A model generated the notes under the pieces. That model worked only from the letters and a program-made list of their open reading frames with translations, was not told the DNA's origin and ran no database searches. The translations under genes and the position numbers were made by a program. 64,000 bases of DNA from an uncultured Rubripirellula sp. (lineage in GTDB: Bacteria; Planctomycetota; Planctomycetia; Pirellulales; Pirellulaceae): NCBI GenBank assembly GCA_938075415.1, contig CALJHC010000018.1, positions 110,510 through 174,509 of the forward strand. The letters run 5' to 3'. Of this stretch, positions 18,394 to 28,012 are shown one piece after another; positions within the stretch are counted from its first letter, which is position 1; each line of letters starts with the position of its first letter.

Positions 18394-20292
18394 ATGACTT
18401 ACAGCATCGTGGGCGTTATTGGTCACATCGATCATGGTAAAACATCGCTCGTTGCTGCTTTAACTGGTCAACAAACCGACACACATCCTGAGGAAAAAAA
18501 ACGTGGGATAACCATCGACCTAGGCTTTGCCTCCTTCCGACACGGCGATCATCAATTCGCAATGGTAGACGCACCGGGGCACCAGAAATACGTTGGCAAC
18601 TTGCTTGCTGGCGTGTCTGCGATTGACATTGGGCTCTTAGTGGTTGCATCAGACCAAGGAATTCAGGCGCAAACATTAGAACATGCAGCCATCATTCAAT
18701 CTCTGGGCGTTAACAATCTCGTCATTGCACTTTCACGAATTGATCTGGCAACCAAAGAGCGGATTGAGCAGGTTTCCGAAGAGGTTGAATTCTTCTTAGC
18801 CGAATATGGTTTTCAACAAGTTTGCCAAGTCAGAACGTCGGTGCCAAATCAGCTTGGTATAAACGACCTTCGTGAACAATTAATGGCATTTGCACGCAGC
18901 GCCCCGAGGACGGCCAGTGGCCATTTTCGGATGCCCATTGATCGCGTGTTTAAAAAAGAAGGACGTGGCAGCGTCGTTGCTGGAACACCGTGGTCAGGGA
19001 AAGTGGGGGTAGGCGACCAACTTCAACTTCTTCCGTCTCAAGAGACGGTAAGAGTACGAGAGGTTGAAGTGCATGGTGAATCTGTTGAACAATCCGAAGC
19101 GGGTTTTCGTACCGCGCTCAATCTCGTGGGCGCAAGCAACAATACACTTGCTCGGGGTGATGAACTTGTCAGTGTTCACCACTTAGAACCGACAAATCGT
19201 TTTGTAGTACAACTCAAACCGTACTCCGAAACAAAACCAATTAAGTGCCCAACCACCATCCAACTTCACACGGCAACCACTAGTTGCTCCGCCCGCCTAA
19301 TTGGCCCCAAAAGTCTTTTACCTGGCCAAAGCGCCACCGTCGTTGTCGAAACGTCAAGAGAGTTGATCACTGACTATTCCCAACCGCTGCTTGTTCGGCA
19401 ACCCTATCCCGTCGGTTCTCTCGCTGGAGGTTTTTTCCTTGCAACGCTAGGCCCTAAACGAGCGCAAGGCACAAGAACTCTACCAACACGCGAGGCTATA
19501 GAATTTGGTGAGAAACTTTGCGATGAAGACCCGCAAAAACGTCTCATGGCTTGGGTTGATCGCGAGGGAGCAATGATCCCAACGCAGATCTTTCTCCAAT
19601 CTCAGATCGGCGTTGAACTCTCAGCACAAAGCGAGTTCCTGCAAAACTGTCGAGATTCCAAGTTTTTCATTTGTCAGCAAGACCTTTTTGTCTCTCCCAA
19701 ACAGGTGGCCGTCGCAGAACGAATGATCCTTAGTTACTTGGAACGGCTGACGGGACAAAAAGACAGTGCGTGGATCCATGAGGATGCACTCATCAAAAAC
19801 CTTACCGCCCGCATCAAACCAGTCGTCGCATCACTAGGGCTCAACAATCTCATTAACTGCAAGTCGGCGGTAAAATTAAATCGACTGATTGCACTAGCGA
19901 GCGATACCAATCTTCTATCGAAAAAGCAGAAGGCGGCGATGGACCGGATGCTCAACTCATTGAAGAATTCGCGAACTCCCCCGAGCACAAAAGAATTAAC
20001 GGTAGAGACAGGACTTTCGACAGAGGCAGTTCAGTCTCTGCTTCGTTTTGCAAGCGAGCAGGGGGTCATTGTCGAAATCTCACCACAACTGCATTACGAC
20101 GCTGATACGATCGAATCAATGTTGCTCGAATTGCGAACCTCCCTTTCTCAAAAAAGCCGACTATCGGTGGCGGAAATACGGGACTTATGGCAGGTGACGC
20201 GGAAATATGCGATACCGCTACTACAGTATTGCGACCAACAGAAATACACCGTTCGCGACACCGACCATCGGACCTCCGGACCAAATCTGTGA
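18394..20292 (+). CDS. selB: Selenocysteine-specific elongation factor
   Basis: The 632-residue GTPase delivers Sec-tRNA(Sec) to in-frame UGA codons that carry a SECIS element. G1 is GHIDHGKTSL (10-19), the switch region is KRGITIDLGFA (36-46), and G3 is DAPGHQKYV (59-67). The usual N/TKxD is SRID near residue 114, a conservative departure. After the EF-Tu-like domains the C-terminal half contains winged-helix SECIS-binding modules, ending with segments such as LSVAEIRDLWQVTRKYAIPLL. The length matches bacterial SelB. It heads a three-gene operon with selA and selD, with a 116-bp gap to selA. The organism therefore should make selenoproteins, although none was found in this window. Confidence 0.96.
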   Translation: MTYSIVGVIGHIDHGKTSLVAALTGQQTDTHPEEKKRGITIDLGFASFRHGDHQFAMVDAPGHQKYVGNLLAGVSAIDIGLLVVASDQGIQAQTLEHAAIIQSLGVNNLVIALSRIDLATKERIEQVSEEVEFFLAEYGFQQVCQVRTSVPNQLGINDLREQLMAFARSAPRTASGHFRMPIDRVFKKEGRGSVVAGTPWSGKVGVGDQLQLLPSQETVRVREVEVHGESVEQSEAGFRTALNLVGASNNTLARGDELVSVHHLEPTNRFVVQLKPYSETKPIKCPTTIQLHTATTSCSARLIGPKSLLPGQSATVVVETSRELITDYSQPLLVRQPYPVGSLAGGFFLATLGPKRAQGTRTLPTREAIEFGEKLCDEDPQKRLMAWVDREGAMIPTQIFLQSQIGVELSAQSEFLQNCRDSKFFICQQDLFVSPKQVAVAERMILSYLERLTGQKDSAWIHEDALIKNLTARIKPVVASLGLNNLINCKSAVKLNRLIALASDTNLLSKKQKAAMDRMLNSLKNSRTPPSTKELTVETGLSTEAVQSLLRFASEQGVIVEISPQLHYDADTIESMLLELRTSLSQKSRLSVAEIRDLWQVTRKYAIPLLQYCDQQKYTVRDTDHRTSGPNL

Positions 20293-20408
20293 CGCGTCAA
20301 CAAGGTGAATTCCTTCACGGCCAAACGCTTTCACCCAGCATTTGAACTGCTCCGAATACCCAAATACGAACCGCATCAACAAGACGTCCATCATGCTGGA
20401 CAGAAACC

Positions 20409-21806
20409 ATGAACCAATCACCCCGCCTACGTGAATTACCCGCGGTTAACTCCGTGTTAACCTCCCTACCCATCGAACCGCTTCGCAAGCAATATCCAGA
20501 TACAACCCTTGTAGGGTGGATTCGCCAGTCACTCGAAAAGGTTCGCCGGTCACTGCAAAGCGAAAAGCTTGGAGCTACGGGGGACATCAAGGGTGAAGTA
20601 ATACGGCAGGTGCTTCAACACCAACATGAGATTGCGGGCAATTCCGTCAAACAGGTTATCAATGCTACCGGTATCATTCTGCACACCAACCTCGGCAGGG
20701 CCCCCCTGGCCGAAGCGGCAATCCAACGCGTAACGCAGGTGGCACGAACCAGCAACGTTGAGCTGAATCTTCACACCGGGAAGCGGAATCATCGAGGCGA
20801 TTACTGCGTTGAACTGCTACGCCAATTAACAGGCTGCGAAGACGCTCTGCTCGTCAACAACTGCGCCGCCGCCACGATGATGGTTCTGCAAGTAATCGCC
20901 TGCCAACGCGAGGTTATCATCGCAAGAGGACAGCTTATCGAAATCGGTGGTGGGTACCGGTTACCAGATGTCTTCACCGCATCAGGTGCGATCCTTCATG
21001 AGGTGGGAACCACCAATCGCACCTACGTCCACGATTACGAGCATGCCGTGTCTGCAGAAACGGCCGCCGTGATGCGAGTTCACCACAGCAATTTCAAGCA
21101 AACCGGTTTTGTTACCGAGCCCACGATTCGTGAACTGGTCGAAATGAAGCGATCTGATGACCTACCGGTTATCGATGATCTAGGAAGTGGTTGGCTGGAT
21201 TCAACTGATGAACTTCAGCTCGATGAGCCTTCAGTCAAAGCCAGTGTTGCGTCAGGAGCCGACCTGACACTTTTCAGTGGTGACAAATTGCTCGGAGGCC
21301 CGCAGTGCGGCATCATTCTGGGTTCTGGACGCTGGATCAAGCTTCTTCGGCAATCACCCTTAATGAGAGCGATGCGACTGGACAAACTGACCCTTGGAGC
21401 CCTTGAAGCGACCTTGGAAATCCATCTCAATGGCGACGCCCTTAGCGACATCCCGACACTGCGAATGATCAATGAATCGACAGAAAGTATCCGCAGTCGA
21501 TCCGAAAAGCTGGCTTCGCTAATTAAATCAAACGCTGAGATACGAGTGATTCAATGCCTGTCCCAAATCGGCGGCGGCGCGCTTCCGTGTCAACAACTAC
21601 CCAGCTACGGAATCAGCATCGCCACTGCGAAGCCAAACGTTCTGGCTGATCATCTGCGCCGTGGGGCAACCTCAATACAGTCAAGAGTTTCCGCAGATTC
21701 GGTGATATTGGATTTAAGAACCGTTGACGCTTCACAAATCGACATCATTGCCGACAATCTTCGCCAATCCTTTGCTCTCATCTCTGGCGATAGTGATCAC
21801 GCATGA
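20409..21806 (+). CDS. selA: L-seryl-tRNA(Sec) selenium transferase
   Basis: The 465-residue PLP enzyme converts Ser-tRNA(Sec) to Sec-tRNA(Sec) using selenophosphate. The signature NATGIILHTNLGRAPL (85-100) and the PLP lysine segment FSGDKLLGGPQ (289-299, Lys293) are clear, with EVGTTNRT (198-205) also typical. The N-terminal tRNA-recognition segment is present, and the length is as in E. coli. It overlaps the downstream selD fusion gene by 4 bp (ATGA), implying coupled translation, so the enzyme that makes selenophosphate and the one that uses it are co-produced. Confidence 0.97.
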   Translation: MNQSPRLRELPAVNSVLTSLPIEPLRKQYPDTTLVGWIRQSLEKVRRSLQSEKLGATGDIKGEVIRQVLQHQHEIAGNSVKQVINATGIILHTNLGRAPLAEAAIQRVTQVARTSNVELNLHTGKRNHRGDYCVELLRQLTGCEDALLVNNCAAATMMVLQVIACQREVIIARGQLIEIGGGYRLPDVFTASGAILHEVGTTNRTYVHDYEHAVSAETAAVMRVHHSNFKQTGFVTEPTIRELVEMKRSDDLPVIDDLGSGWLDSTDELQLDEPSVKASVASGADLTLFSGDKLLGGPQCGIILGSGRWIKLLRQSPLMRAMRLDKLTLGALEATLEIHLNGDALSDIPTLRMINESTESIRSRSEKLASLIKSNAEIRVIQCLSQIGGGALPCQQLPSYGISIATAKPNVLADHLRRGATSIQSRVSADSVILDLRTVDASQIDIIADNLRQSFALISGDSDHA

Positions 21807-23995
21807 ACAGTCGCTCAAAATCGAAACGAGTCGTGTTGCTTGGTATTGGGCATACCAATGCGCACATTCTTCGTCGATGGACAATGGCCCCCCCTGCGGA
21901 TACCGAACTGGTATGCATTACAGACCATGCAATGGCGACCTATTCAGGAATGCTGCCAGCGGTACTTGCCGGGCTATCGCCCGAATCCGACATGCAAATC
22001 GATTTGGTACGGCTGTCTGCCGCAGCATCAGCCATGCTGATCACTGAAACAGTATCCGACATCAATCCAGAGACACGTCGCATCAAATTCGCCTCTCGCC
22101 CTGACCTCAGTTACGACCTCTTGTCGATTGGCATCGGGTCGGTTCCAACGTTCGACAGCAAGAAATTCGACGGCGATCAGGTGATACCGACCAAACCAAT
22201 GCAGAGTTTACTTGAGCGAATAAGTACGCGTGTCAGAGCTATCCATCAAGAACAGACAAGCCAGCCGTACCAAGTTGTCATTGTTGGTGGCGGCGTTGCG
22301 ACCATCGAACTCAGCCTGTGCCTTCCAGCATATTTAAGAAGTCTCTCCGATTTAGAATTTGAGGTCACCATCGTGACTTCTGGAGATCAAGTTGCTTCGG
22401 AACTCAACCGACGTGCGTCGGTGAAAATCCTGGCGGCCCTGAATCGTGCAAACATCAAAGTTCGGTACCAATCTCGGGCGGTTCGTGTCGAGGGACAGCA
22501 TTTACATCTTCTTGACGGACGGACGGTGCGGGGTGACTTGATTGTCGTTGCCACCCATGCGGCGCCAGGACCGCTGCTAAAACAGATCCACCTCGATAAG
22601 GATGACCGTGGATTTCTCCTTACCGACACCTACCTACGATCAACCAGTTCGCAGCAAATCTTTGCGGTGGGGGACTCTGGTAGCATCCATGGTCACCAAC
22701 TGCCCAAGGCGGGTGTTTATGCGGTGCGTCAAGGCCCAATTCTTTGGAAGAATATAAATCGATCTCTGATGGGTCTCAGCCCGATTGCTTATCGCCCGCA
22801 AAGCAACTTTTTAAAACTAATCAACGTAGGGGACAGCAGCGCGGTTGGACAGTATCGCCAACTCTCCTTCTCGGGTAAGTGGGTAATGGGATGGAAAAAG
22901 CGAATCGACGATCGCTTTTTATCCATGTATTCCCCAAAAACATCACAACAAATGGCATCGACCGGCGATCCTCACGATGACCCCCTGATAGATCAGTGCC
23001 GAGGCTGTGGGTGCAAGTTAGACAGCGAGTCTTTGCGACTAGCACTTACCAACAACTCCGATAGCGGATCCATGCAGTACCGTGATGCGGTCCCGATTGC
23101 TGAATTCCAAGAGCATTCGTTGCTGGCATCAACCGATTTTTTTACGGCCCCTTTTGCTGATCCGTTTGTATCGGGACAAGTTGCTGCAAACCATTCCCTT
23201 AGCGATCTGATCGCCGGTGGCGCAAAGCCCCTCAACGCACTTTCGAATATTGTCATCCCCGACGGACCGAAACACCTCCAACAAGAACAACTGACACAGT
23301 TAACCGCCGGGGCGAATCGTGAGTTATCGGCATTTGATGTTAAGATCGATGGCGGGCACACCATCGTGGGTCCACGACTCGAGCTTGGTTTCACGGTGAT
23401 CGGTAAGCGGGTGACGGACACACAAATTGGCAAAGATCAACTTGATGTTGGTGATCAGCTTTACCTTACAAAACCAATCGGTAGCGGCATTTTGATGGCA
23501 GCTCACATGCGAGCTGCCTTGCCGGCAGCCGCCTATCAGTCAATGCTCGATTCAATGCTCTCTCCACTGCCACCTTGGCTACAAGTGATCAAATCCCTTC
23601 ACCTGAAGGCGGTCACCGACATCACTGGATTCGGCCTGTGTGGTCACTTGCTCGAAATGCTATTCGCAAGCCAATGCACTGCCACCATCGATCTCGAGCG
23701 AATCCCTCTGATGCCCGGAGTCATTGATCAGTTAAAGGCCGGGTTTCAGAGCACCCTTGCGCCGGACAATCAGAAAAACCTTCAACATCTAACCACCGTT
23801 GGGCAGGTGGAACACAACCCAGCCTTTCCAGCGATTTTTGATCCGCAAACCTGCGGTGGACTGCTGCTAAGTGTTCCGCCGAAAGAGATCGAGAACCTTA
23901 CCAAACTGATTGATCAATATTCGCTGCCCATTCCGGCATGGATCGGTCAAGTGGACAGCGATGAAATCACATCCAAACCGCTGACGCTAAAGTGA
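21803..23995 (+). CDS. selD: FAD/NAD(P) oxidoreductase fused to selenide, water dikinase (SelD)
   Basis: The 730-residue protein is a fusion. Residues 1-375 form an NDH-2-like pyridine nucleotide-disulfide oxidoreductase, with an N-terminal dinucleotide fold (VVLLGIGHTNAH), a second one (VVIVGGGVATIEL, 158-170) and the flavin-site IFAVGDSG (286-293). Residues about 395-730 form SelD: the CRGCGCK active-site loop (399-405, Cys402 and Lys405), STDFFTAPFADPF, DGGHT, DITGFGLCGH and DPQTCGGLL. SelD makes selenophosphate from selenide and ATP. The active-site residue is Cys, not Sec. Fusions of this kind are known in some bacteria; the flavin domain is suspected to act in selenium reduction or delivery, but this is unproven. 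It is the last gene of selBAD. Confidence 0.94.
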   Translation: MNSRSKSKRVVLLGIGHTNAHILRRWTMAPPADTELVCITDHAMATYSGMLPAVLAGLSPESDMQIDLVRLSAAASAMLITETVSDINPETRRIKFASRPDLSYDLLSIGIGSVPTFDSKKFDGDQVIPTKPMQSLLERISTRVRAIHQEQTSQPYQVVIVGGGVATIELSLCLPAYLRSLSDLEFEVTIVTSGDQVASELNRRASVKILAALNRANIKVRYQSRAVRVEGQHLHLLDGRTVRGDLIVVATHAAPGPLLKQIHLDKDDRGFLLTDTYLRSTSSQQIFAVGDSGSIHGHQLPKAGVYAVRQGPILWKNINRSLMGLSPIAYRPQSNFLKLINVGDSSAVGQYRQLSFSGKWVMGWKKRIDDRFLSMYSPKTSQQMASTGDPHDDPLIDQCRGCGCKLDSESLRLALTNNSDSGSMQYRDAVPIAEFQEHSLLASTDFFTAPFADPFVSGQVAANHSLSDLIAGGAKPLNALSNIVIPDGPKHLQQEQLTQLTAGANRELSAFDVKIDGGHTIVGPRLELGFTVIGKRVTDTQIGKDQLDVGDQLYLTKPIGSGILMAAHMRAALPAAAYQSMLDSMLSPLPPWLQVIKSLHLKAVTDITGFGLCGHLLEMLFASQCTATIDLERIPLMPGVIDQLKAGFQSTLAPDNQKNLQHLTTVGQVEHNPAFPAIFDPQTCGGLLLSVPPKEIENLTKLIDQYSLPIPAWIGQVDSDEITSKPLTLK

Positions 23996-24068
23996 AGTAA
24001 GCATTCAGGCCGTGCCCAAGTAATAGCGATTCAGACCTTAAAGAGGGTGTCCCGCAGTTCATAAAAAA

Positions 24069-24104
24069 ACCCCGCAGGCACTACCCTGCGGGGTTTCTTC
24101 TTAT
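24069..24104. terminator. Bidirectional rho-independent terminator after selD
   Basis: A stem of CCCCGCAGG pairs with CCTGCGGGG around a short loop (24069-24094), followed on the plus strand by a T-rich stretch and preceded by seven A residues, which act as the U tract for the opposite strand. It sits between the convergent selD and Gfo/Idh/MocA genes and can end both transcripts. Confidence 0.9.
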
Positions 24105-24118
24105 TGAACAATCGCGAA

Positions 24119-25522
24119 TCAGATTTCCCAACCGCTGCGATATTCTCGCGAGGTGTACTGATTCACTTCTGGAACATTAGGGCTGGTGAGACTCTCTGCA
24201 TCCCATTCAATCCGCTTGCCGGCACCAACTCGCATTGCCAGGTTTCCAGCCAAAATGGTTTCAGTCAGGCGGCCAGCGTATCCAAAGTTGGACATCGTGC
24301 CGGGCTCATATTCGCCTTTCACCGATGAAACGAATTCCCATTTTTGACGCTGGTCACCACCACCCTTGAAGGGAATTCGTGGCAGCGTTTGCTCTGGTGG
24401 AGCGTAGTCCTTGTAATTGTCTTCAGGAAGCAAGAAGTACTTGGATCCGTAATCGTCTGGGGAGAAAAGCAGTCCCTTGGAACCAACAAGTACAGCACCA
24501 CTGGTTTTCCGGCCACCTTCTCGTTGAGCCTGAACACGTTTCAGGAACGACGCCGGAAGTTGACTCAGAACGTCAGCGGGTGGCAAATTCCCGCCATCGT
24601 ACCAATGGAATTTACACGCTGGCAGACCTTCCCGCTCCGGAAATTCGAAAAGCAATTCGGAACTACCTGGGTAGGTTTCACCTTCGAAGAGCCCGGGGTT
24701 CTTGATCGCAGTGATTGCAACGGGATCCCAAAGCTTCAAAGCCATCACGGGCATGTTGGTGGTATGACAAGCCATATCACCCAAAGCTCCAGTGCCGAAA
24801 TCAACCCATCCACGCCAGTTGAATGAGTGGTAAACACCCTTCTTGAATGGACGCATCGGTGCTGGACCGATCCAAGCATCCCAGTTCAATTCCTCTGGCA
24901 CTGGATCTTCGCCCGCTGGACGACCAATTCCCTGTGGCCAAACAGGTCGGTTCGACCAAATATGTACCGCCTGAACGTCGCCAATGGCGCCACTGCGAAT
25001 GACCTCGACGGCCTCTCGCAAACCATCTTCACTGGTACCTTGGTTACCCATCTGCGTGACAACACCCATCTCCGCCGCAGTTTCACGCATCATTCGCGCT
25101 TCACGAATCGACCAAGTCAGGGGCTTTTGACAGTAGACGTGCTTTTTCATTCGCATCGCGCGAACTGCAGCCGCCGCATGTGAGTGGTCAGGTGTGCTGA
25201 CGGTAACGATGTCAATCTTGTCACCCATCTGATCAAGCATTTCCCGGTAATCCTGAAACTGCTTCGCATCTGGGAATTCGCGTCCCTTTTTGCTGAGTGT
25301 TGCACCATCGACATCGCAAAGACCGCGAATCGACACGCCATGTTCGCCGACGTGACTCGTATCGCTGCCACCCTTGCCGCCAACTCCGACGCACCCAGCC
25401 GCTGGGGCCTGTAGTGCGGATTGCGCTCGAGCCAACGGGCTGCTACTGGCAAAGTACCCGACACCAGCAGTTACTGCTGCCGACTGCCCAATGAACGAAC
25501 GTCGCGTAGTCTTTCTCGTCAT
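24119..25522 (-). CDS. Tat-exported Gfo/Idh/MocA family oxidoreductase
   Basis: The start is set at the ATG at 25520-25522, which has a GAGGAAA Shine-Dalgarno; the longer frame from 25537 would place that site inside the gene. The protein has 467 residues and begins MTRKTTRRSFIGQSA, a twin-arginine signal. Next come a Rossmann NAD(P)-binding domain (GVGGKGGSDTSHVGEHG, then LCDVD), the STPDHSHA segment, and VYCQKPLTWSIREAR, the family's E-K-P-like motif with Gln for Glu. A C-terminal alpha/beta domain completes it. Family members oxidise or reduce sugars and sugar derivatives with a tightly bound cofactor. Exported, Tat-dependent paralogues are numerous in planctomycetes, and no substrate is indicated here. 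Confidence 0.92.
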   Translation of the reverse strand: MTRKTTRRSFIGQSAAVTAGVGYFASSSPLARAQSALQAPAAGCVGVGGKGGSDTSHVGEHGVSIRGLCDVDGATLSKKGREFPDAKQFQDYREMLDQMGDKIDIVTVSTPDHSHAAAAVRAMRMKKHVYCQKPLTWSIREARMMRETAAEMGVVTQMGNQGTSEDGLREAVEVIRSGAIGDVQAVHIWSNRPVWPQGIGRPAGEDPVPEELNWDAWIGPAPMRPFKKGVYHSFNWRGWVDFGTGALGDMACHTTNMPVMALKLWDPVAITAIKNPGLFEGETYPGSSELLFEFPEREGLPACKFHWYDGGNLPPADVLSQLPASFLKRVQAQREGGRKTSGAVLVGSKGLLFSPDDYGSKYFLLPEDNYKDYAPPEQTLPRIPFKGGGDQRQKWEFVSSVKGEYEPGTMSNFGYAGRLTETILAGNLAMRVGAGKRIEWDAESLTSPNVPEVNQYTSREYRSGWEI

Positions 25523-26603
25523 GTTTTCCTCAAACAAGGGTTTTGGTTAGCCTGATAAATTCTTTACGTAAAGGTTCGAAAACCGCCCTCACAAAGTAAC
25601 AAAGGATCGCCACCACGGCAATTTCAGCCCGAGCCTAACGGTGATCTATCCCAGATTGTATCCGAATCAGCTGATATTTTGACCAGTCAGTTCAAAACTT
25701 CCCTCCTGAACCACCGGCCGAAGCTCCTGTTGCTCTGCCCACCTCCGGTGGGGAGGTCGTGCATAGCCTGAAAATAGCAGGGATTCTACCTTCAAAACGA
25801 GTCATGGCCCGCCAGAATCCGAAAATCGGCCCCTGCTGAAGGGCCAACGAACTCAATCAGTTGTTTGCCCATCTGTTCGAGCCATGTCTACGTAGTCATC
25901 TATTCAGAAATCCGCCTGAAATCAGTGTCAAATCGCTTTGAATTCCAACGGACTGATCATTCAAAACGCCCTCTTTGACACCAAACCATCCTGCTTGCCA
26001 GCATTGACACCGCTCAAAAAGCACTCATTCGGGCTAAGGACCCCGAACCCTAAGGACCCCGAACCAATGCTTCTGATCCAAATCTTGGGGCAATGCTACC
26101 GGAAGATTTTTCCGACTTCCTTGTAACTTTCTTCCCGAGAATCCGATTGGGAAAAAAAACCAACAGAGCGAATCCGCATTAAGACACCTCCTGCAACGCT
26201 TAGAATTCTAGCCTGCAAAGATTCCCCATTTCGGATTGACTGATCGATCCGGTGGGACACACCCATTGTTAACAAGGTTCCGTTGTCGCAAATCGGTTGC
26301 TGGGCGGAGGGATGCCCCGGACCAGCTTGTTACTTCACGCCAAAACGAACTCCCCCCGAACCGTTAAAAAATGTTTTTTCGTTAACGACCGATCATTTGA
26401 CGAGGTAAAAATCACAGCCTGCACCGGCTCTTGACCCTCGTTGGGCATTGGCGGTGAACCGTGTCATGGAATAAAACATGGACTCCTCGAGTCGTAGTTT
26501 TCCAAACACTGCTTGCTTCCCGATGGCAGAGTCAACAGTATCTAGTCGACGATTGCTGACCGAAGTCAATTTTGCAAACCGCCTTTCCAACCGTAATTAT
26601 CCA
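25523..26603. other. Long divergent intergenic region
   Basis: About 1.1 kb separates the divergent Gfo/Idh/MocA gene and the LRR lipoprotein gene. It contains a perfect 16-bp duplication at 26034-26065 but no frame that resembles a gene and no tRNA cloverleaf. A search for selC here and around the sel operon by eye was negative. Confidence 0.45.
26034..26065. repeat. Two perfect 16-bp tandem repeats
   Basis: CTAAGGACCCCGAACC occurs twice back to back (26034-26049 and 26050-26065) in the divergent intergenic region. Confidence 0.9.
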
Positions 26604-27950
26604 ATGCTGAAATCTCGTTTCCTTGCTGCCTTAACACTTTTGTTGACCGCCACCGTTGGTTGCAATCCGACCGCCGAACCAACACCGTCTGCCTCAGTCG
26701 AGCCAGACACCTCGGCAGAACCAGCACCATCCTTCTCGGCAGAATCCGCACCTCTCAATGTCATCACTGAAGATCCTGAGAAAGTCGCAGCATTGGAAAA
26801 GGCTGGCTTCAGTTTCACTCGGGACCAAGAGGGACGCATTACCGAGTTTTTTGTTGCCACGGAAACTTCCATCGCAGAGGTTCTCCCTAATTTGCAAGGA
26901 GTCCCCAACGTTCGAATCGCAAGACTGAGCGGTCCCGGTTTAACTGACGAAGGCATGGAAGCACTCGAGTTCCTGGGTGTGCTGCAACGACTCGACCTAT
27001 CCGATTCAGCAATTGGTGACAAAACGCTAGAAACAGTTGGGAATCTTCCATTCCTCGAGGTGCTCTCGCTTCGGCGCACCAGCGTCAGCAATGACGGCCT
27101 AGAAAACTTGGTAACAGTCTCCAGACTGCGGGCTCTCGATCTTCGCAACACAAAAATAAGCGATCCTGGCCTTGCCAACATAGCTGGGCTGACCAACTTG
27201 ATCGATCTGCAACTGGAGAAGACCAACTGTACAGATCTTGGAATTGAATCACTAGCTTCGCTGCCACTCAAGTCGCTTAACGTCAATTACTGCACCTCCA
27301 TCTCAGATGCCGCCTTGGAGACCCTGCAAAACACCTCGACCTTAGAATCAATTCAATTCGATTACACCAAGATCTCAGATGCCGGCATGCCTAACCTGAC
27401 AAAGTTCCCAAAGCTAAAGCGACTTCGGATTCGCGGAACCGATGTAACGGGTGTGGGCATAGCGAACCTTGCTGGCTCTACGAATCTTGAAAGAGCTGAA
27501 CTGAGAGATTCCTCGCTAGACGATGACGGCATGGCCGTTCTCGCTACGCTGCCAAAAATGTCCTACATGGATATCAGCGAATGCAGACTTGTCTCGCCAG
27601 AAGGAATGCAAAAACTCGGTGAGATGGCGGAACTACAAGTCATTATCCTCTGGGAAACCAAAGCAGATGACTCTGTTGTCAATGCGATTGGCGACCTCAA
27701 AAATGTTCGCCAACTCGATTTGAAGGCGACCAGCATCACCGACGAATGCGTCGAATCATTAATCAAACTTACAAACCTGGAGGATCTCAATGTTGCTGGC
27801 ACTCAATTATCAGATGAGAGCTTCAGAAAATTGGGAGGCCTTCCAAAACTGAAGAAACTGAATGTGGCGAACACCAGCATTGGGTTCGATGTGATTGATG
27901 AACTTGCCGAGGCTAATGAGAACCTGCAAGTGATTGAATTTGAGAATTAA
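26604..27950 (+). CDS. Leucine-rich-repeat lipoprotein
   Basis: The ATG at 26604 is chosen because it opens a lipoprotein signal (MLKSRFLAALTLLLTATVGC) with the lipobox ending at Cys20; the frame upstream to 26478 would add 42 uncharacteristic residues. The mature protein (total 448 residues) has a Pro/Ser/Glu/Ala-rich linker to about residue 50. Then comes a run of roughly 24-residue leucine-rich repeats with a pattern like LTNLxxLxLxxTxIxDxGLxxL, of the cysteine-containing/bacterial type. It should be anchored to a membrane and serve protein-protein binding. Such LRR lipoproteins are frequent in planctomycetes. No enzymatic domain is visible. A strong terminator follows immediately. Confidence 0.88.
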   Translation: MLKSRFLAALTLLLTATVGCNPTAEPTPSASVEPDTSAEPAPSFSAESAPLNVITEDPEKVAALEKAGFSFTRDQEGRITEFFVATETSIAEVLPNLQGVPNVRIARLSGPGLTDEGMEALEFLGVLQRLDLSDSAIGDKTLETVGNLPFLEVLSLRRTSVSNDGLENLVTVSRLRALDLRNTKISDPGLANIAGLTNLIDLQLEKTNCTDLGIESLASLPLKSLNVNYCTSISDAALETLQNTSTLESIQFDYTKISDAGMPNLTKFPKLKRLRIRGTDVTGVGIANLAGSTNLERAELRDSSLDDDGMAVLATLPKMSYMDISECRLVSPEGMQKLGEMAELQVIILWETKADDSVVNAIGDLKNVRQLDLKATSITDECVESLIKLTNLEDLNVAGTQLSDESFRKLGGLPKLKKLNVANTSIGFDVIDELAEANENLQVIEFEN

Positions 27951-27982
27951 TCACCGACGCTTACCCGTTGAAAACCATGTCT

Positions 27983-28012
27983 ATCCCGCTCTCAGCAAGA
28001 GCGGGATTTTTT
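27983..28012 (+). terminator. Rho-independent terminator after the LRR gene
   Basis: ATCCCGCTCT (27983-27992) pairs perfectly with AGAGCGGGAT (27998-28007) around a 5-nt loop and is followed by a run of T residues. It lies 32 bp after the LRR stop codon. Confidence 0.93.

Noticed and set aside
23996..24068. tRNA(Sec) gene after selD
   Set aside because: No T-loop consensus, no TCA anticodon arm and no acceptor stem pairing could be found in this 70-bp stretch, nor in 18102-18393.
25560..25600. GGTTCGA-like string suggesting a tRNA T-loop
   Set aside because: The flanking bases do not form an acceptor or T stem, and no anticodon arm lies at the right distance.
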